This document shows, piece after piece, positions 33,145 to 36,071 of a DNA stretch of 36,071 nucleotides. Made by a program: the position numbers and the translations under genes. The notes beneath the pieces are model-generated. The model made no database searches, had not been told where the DNA came from, and saw nothing but the letters and a program-made list of their open reading frames with translations. The stretch lies in contig CBCXVS010000033.1 of the NCBI GenBank assembly GCA_965178525.1, forward strand, positions 1 to 36,071, read 5' to 3'. Origin of the DNA: CBCXVS01 sp965178525. GTDB taxonomy: Bacteria; Tectomicrobia; Entotheonellia; Entotheonellales; Entotheonellaceae. Numbering within the stretch: position 1 is the first letter of the stretch; each line of letters opens with the position of its first letter.

Positions 33145-34263
33145 TCAGACCTCCCGCGAGGCAAAATCGATGCGCGGATCGATCAGCGCATAGGTCAGAT
33201 CGCTGACAATTCCCATCACTAGACCGAGCAGCGAAAAGAAATAGAGCGAGGCAAACATGACGGGATAGTCGCGATTAATCGCGGCTTCGTATCCTAGCAG
33301 GCCCAATCCGTCCAGGGAAAAAATCACTTCAATCAGCAAGGAGCCCGAGAAGAAGATACTGATAAAGGCGCTCGGAAACCCGGCGATGACGATGAGCATG
33401 GCATTGCGAAACACGTGGCCATAGAGCACGCGCCGTTCACTCAGCCCCTTGGCGCGTGCGGTCATGACATACTGCATTTCGATCTGGTCCAAAAACGAAT
33501 TTTTTGTCAGTAACGTCAGCGTGGCAAAGCCGCCGATGACCATGGCCACAATCGGCAGCGCCATGTGCCAGAGGTAGTCCGCGATTTGGCCCATGAGGCT
33601 GAGTTCGCTCCAGTTTTCCGAAACCAGGCCGCGTAGCGGAAACCAGGCAACATAGCGGCCTCCGGCAAACAGGATAATGAGCAAGAGGGCAAACAGGAAA
33701 TTGGGGATGGCGTACCCTAGGGTGATCAGGCTACTCGTGGCCACATCGAAGCGCGTGCCATCGCGTCCGGCTTTGGCGATGCCGAGCGGGATGGAGATGG
33801 TGTAGACGAGGATCGTGGTCCAGAGTCCCAGAGAGATCGACACCGGCATTTTGTCGAGGACGATGTCAATCACCCGACGATCTTGAAAGAAGCTTTCCCC
33901 AAAGTCAAACGTCAGGTAGTCACGCATCATCTGCAGAAACCGTACATGCAGCGGCTTATCCAGCCCGTACATGGCTTCGATCTCTTTGATCAGCGCCGGG
34001 TCCAGCCCGCGTGCGCCCCGGTATTTGCTGCTCGGGTCAGAGGCCGTATCGAATCCGGGTTTGTTTTGTTGCTGTGTCAAGGTGTCGCCTGTTCCCAGGC
34101 TCGAAATGCGCGCGGTGGCTTCGACGGCGGTGCCCGAGAGCTGGGCGATAAGCTGTTCTACCGGACCGCCGGGCACCACTTGAATCACAAAAAAATTGAT
34201 GACCATGATCCCCAACAACGTCGGGATCACCAGGATTAAACGGCGGATGAGATACGCTACCAT
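33145..34263 (-). CDS. yejB: Peptide ABC transporter permease YejB
   Basis: A 372-residue inner-membrane permease. 'MVAYLIRRLILVIPTLLGIM' and 'INFFVIQVVPGGPVEQLIAQ' are the YejB N-terminus. 'DFGESFFQDRRVIDIVLDKM' is the conserved DppB-type region, and 'TARAKGLSERRVLYGHVFRN' the EAA loop that docks on YejF. Six transmembrane segments can be traced. A loop of about 50 residues (about 48-95), rich in Thr, Gly and Ser, is in the place seen in other YejB proteins. It is the first gene of the yejB-yejE-yejF-yejA array, and its promoter should lie in the divergent gap at 34264-34574. No clear ribosome-binding site precedes ATG 34263. Confidence 0.92.
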   Translation of the reverse strand: MVAYLIRRLILVIPTLLGIMVINFFVIQVVPGGPVEQLIAQLSGTAVEATARISSLGTGDTLTQQQNKPGFDTASDPSSKYRGARGLDPALIKEIEAMYGLDKPLHVRFLQMMRDYLTFDFGESFFQDRRVIDIVLDKMPVSISLGLWTTILVYTISIPLGIAKAGRDGTRFDVATSSLITLGYAIPNFLFALLLIILFAGGRYVAWFPLRGLVSENWSELSLMGQIADYLWHMALPIVAMVIGGFATLTLLTKNSFLDQIEMQYVMTARAKGLSERRVLYGHVFRNAMLIVIAGFPSAFISIFFSGSLLIEVIFSLDGLGLLGYEAAINRDYPVMFASLYFFSLLGLVMGIVSDLTYALIDPRIDFASREV

Positions 34264-34574
34264 CGTTCGTATGGCCTGCTGTTCAGGGGGACGTTCATCA
34301 GGCGTTCATATATTGACCATACCACTCTGTTTGACGCCGTGCCACCTTGGCTTTGGTTTTTTGACCGCGCGGCGATGGGCAGGCGCCGGTCTTGGCGCAT
34401 CGGTGTCATTCGTGAGACTTTTTTCGTGCCTTTTCTTTAAATGATCTTCTTATATATCCGATACTCAGATGGTGGCATAGATTTTTCGCTAGCACGGCTT
34501 CAAATTTGATTTGATGGATGTATCTTCCACGCCCCCTTGGGCAAAAGGGGGAATATGAACAGGGTACCGGCTCT
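34264..34574. other. Divergent intergenic region with a repeat-type hairpin
   Basis: This 311-bp gap lies between yejB (leftward) and the MBOAT gene (rightward) and must hold both promoters, but I find no strong -35/-10 pair; an AT-rich tract near 34440-34460 is a candidate. CCCCCTT (34532-34538) pairs with AAGGGGG (34545-34551) in the MBOAT leader, a near copy of the hairpin at 8666-8690. Confidence 0.5.
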
Positions 34575-35984
34575 ATGCTCTTTAATTCTCCAGAATTCGC
34601 ATGGTTTCTCGTGATCGTTCTTTCGACCTATTATCTCGTTAGTCATAAACTGCAGAATCGGCTGCTCCTCGTTGCAAGTTATGTCTTCTATGGGTATTGG
34701 GATTGGCGTTTCCTGACCTTGATATTCCTTTCATCTGTCATTGATTACACGGTTGCGCGGCATATCTATCGATCCGAATCTCAGTCCGTGCGAAAATGGA
34801 TGCTAGCTGCGTCGATAACGTCCAATCTTGGCATATTATGCTTCTTCAAATATTTCAACTTTTTTGCAGATAGCTTTACCACGTTCGTTTCCGTATTCGG
34901 ACTTGAAGCGAACTGGACCACGTTGAATATTGTCCTTCCCGTTGGGATCTCGTTCTATACCTTCCAAACCATGAGCTACACCATCGATGTCTATCGCAAA
35001 GAGTTGAACGCGGTCGACGATTTCTTCGATTTTGCACTCTATGTGGCCTTTTTCCCACAGCTCGTGGCGGGTCCCATCGAACGGGCAAAGCGGTTTTTAC
35101 CTCAGATTCTGTCGGTGCGGACACCGTCGCTTGACGCCTTTACCCGGGGGGCTTTTCTCATCTTGTTCGGGCTCGTGAAAAAGGTGGCGATCGCCGATGC
35201 CCTGGCCAGTTCGATCGACCCGGTTTTTGCGCATCCGGAGCACTATACCGGCCTGGATATTCTCCTTGCGACGTATGGTTTTGCCTTGCAAATTTATTGT
35301 GATTTTTCCGGCTACTCAGACATTGCCAGGGGCGTTGCCAAACTCATGGGGTTTGATCTCATGAAGAATTTCGATCTTCCCTACGTGTCGCAAAACCCGC
35401 AGGAGTTCTGGCGGCGCTGGCATATCAGTTTGTCGAGTTGGTTGCGGGATTATCTGTATATCCCTTTGGGCGGAAACCGCAAAGGTGCCTGGCGCACAAA
35501 TATGAATTTGATGATCACGATGATCCTCGGCGGGCTCTGGCACGGTGCGGCGTGGAATTTCATCCTCTGGGGGGCCTACCAGGGGAGCATCCTGGTCGGA
35601 CATCGCCTGATGTTCGGACGGCAAAAGACAGGGGAGAGTCGAGGCGTGCAAAAAGCGATCTGGGTGATCTTGTTTTTTCACGTCACATGCTTTGGCTGGT
35701 TACTCTTCCGAGCGGAATCGATCGAGGCGATCATCACCATGTGCACAATCTTGCTCACCGGTCCCTATCACGTTGAGATGCTTATAAAAATTTTCAAAAT
35801 TTCGGCATTGCTGGGTATACCGCTGCTTCTCCTTTTGGACGTCGTGCAGTACATGCGTAACGCCTCAGACTGGTATCGCACGTTACCAACCTTCGTACGG
35901 GGAGGCGTATACGCGATCATGTTGGTTATTTTCTTAATGGGATTGAGAAATCTTCCTGCTGAATTTATCTATTTTCAGTTTTAG
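34575..35984 (+). CDS. MBOAT-family membrane O-acyltransferase (AlgI/DltB-like)
   Basis: A 469-residue polytopic membrane enzyme with about ten hydrophobic segments. 'PVGISFYTFQTMSYTIDVYR' and 'FFPQLVAGPIERAKRFLPQI' are AlgI-type blocks. 'YCDFSGYSDIARGVAKLMGF' and 'EFWRRWHISLSSWLRDYLYI' follow, and the catalytic His is in 'GGLWHGAAWNFILWG'. AlgI-like proteins pass acetyl groups across the membrane to an AlgJ/AlgX-type partner that acetylates exopolysaccharide. No such partner is in the window; it could be just downstream. ATG 34575 is chosen because homology begins with 'LFNSPEFAWF'; the ribosome-binding site is weak. Its stop codon lies 14 bases before the right terminal repeat, so an operon may continue beyond the window edge. 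Confidence 0.9.
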   Translation: MLFNSPEFAWFLVIVLSTYYLVSHKLQNRLLLVASYVFYGYWDWRFLTLIFLSSVIDYTVARHIYRSESQSVRKWMLAASITSNLGILCFFKYFNFFADSFTTFVSVFGLEANWTTLNIVLPVGISFYTFQTMSYTIDVYRKELNAVDDFFDFALYVAFFPQLVAGPIERAKRFLPQILSVRTPSLDAFTRGAFLILFGLVKKVAIADALASSIDPVFAHPEHYTGLDILLATYGFALQIYCDFSGYSDIARGVAKLMGFDLMKNFDLPYVSQNPQEFWRRWHISLSSWLRDYLYIPLGGNRKGAWRTNMNLMITMILGGLWHGAAWNFILWGAYQGSILVGHRLMFGRQKTGESRGVQKAIWVILFFHVTCFGWLLFRAESIEAIITMCTILLTGPYHVEMLIKIFKISALLGIPLLLLLDVVQYMRNASDWYRTLPTFVRGGVYAIMLVIFLMGLRNLPAEFIYFQF

Positions 35985-35998
35985 GTGATCATATGAAG

Positions 35999-36071
35999 AA
36001 TAGGGTTGTTCCCCAATAGTTAATGAGGTAGGCTATCCTCCCCCAAACGATGGAGGGAGCCCAGCCAGGTC
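35999..36071. repeat. Right copy of 73-bp terminal inverted repeat
   Basis: Exact reverse complement of bases 2-74. It begins 14 bases after the MBOAT stop codon and runs to the last base, so its full extent cannot be seen. Its imperfect stem-loop could serve as a terminator for the MBOAT gene. Confidence 0.9.

Noticed and set aside
1..36071. Composite transposon or genomic island bounded by the terminal repeats
   Set aside because: No transposase, integrase or target duplication is visible, and housekeeping-type genes run right up to the right repeat. Retained only as a possibility in the findings.

Overview
The window looks like a whole contig, or the inside of one, from a moderately GC-rich, uncultured-type bacterium. 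The gene content is mostly catabolic enzymes of 'environmental' families: two luciferase-like flavin monooxygenases, two VOC proteins, several alpha/beta hydrolases, an N-acyl-D-amino-acid deacylase-type amidohydrolase, an SMP-30 lactonase, a dihydroxyphthalate-decarboxylase-like protein and a Yej-type peptide ABC transporter. This mix, the many broken genes and the heptanucleotide intergenic repeats suggest a large-genome metabolic generalist. A Tectomicrobia/Entotheonella-like or proteobacterial relative is my guess, but no rRNA or marker gene is present to prove it. No tRNA, rRNA, CRISPR array, transposase or phage gene was seen.

Layout. Bases 2-74 and 35999-36071 are a perfect 73-bp inverted repeat that bounds the window. 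Bases 57-2973 are a lower-GC accessory patch holding a broken membrane ORF and a frameshifted gene whose middle reads like a prenyltransferase/terpenoid-cyclase toroid. Bases 3010-3975 hold an AbiEii-like nucleotidyltransferase, split by an exact 7-bp tandem duplication, and its small partner. Bases 4021-7411 hold a dienelactone-hydrolase-like enzyme, a DUF1566-like lipoprotein, a frameshifted flavodoxin, and a deletion-fused, nonsense-mutated remnant of a sugar ABC transporter. Bases 7446-14392 are an enzyme block: flavin monooxygenase, alpha/beta hydrolase, SMP-30 lactonase, amidohydrolase, cupin and a second flavin monooxygenase.

Bases 14556-17306 are a toxin-antitoxin-like patch. A strong sigma-70-type promoter reads into a WD40 gene that overlaps a PIN-domain nuclease gene by 4 bp. 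Next to it is a second PIN/DUF104-type module broken in both genes, then a 29-bp scrap of a third PIN gene. Bases 17550-22931 encode exported proteins: a secreted protein of unknown function, a matrixin metalloprotease with a C-terminal CARDB-like domain, and a 1000-residue TPR protein with an AT-rich membrane-anchored C-terminal part. Bases 23097-34263 are mainly a minus-strand array: yejB-yejE-yejF-yejA, a HugZ-like flavin/heme protein, a small unknown, a large alpha/beta hydrolase, a VOC protein and a dihydroxyphthalate-decarboxylase-like protein. A plus-strand MBOAT O-acyltransferase gene ends the window.

Most notable: (1) the WD40-PIN pair, where a WD40 protein occupies the antitoxin position; (2) a shared leader with a terminator-like hairpin directly before the ribosome-binding sites of two unrelated transporter genes; (3) a window-wide habit of 7-bp tandem repeats, one of which broke the AbiEii-like gene in a way that is in principle reversible; (4) an unusual density of broken genes (at least seven). 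Because I have no reads, sequencing error cannot be excluded for the single-base frameshifts. It is less likely for the 7-bp duplication, the deletion fusion and the two nonsense codons.
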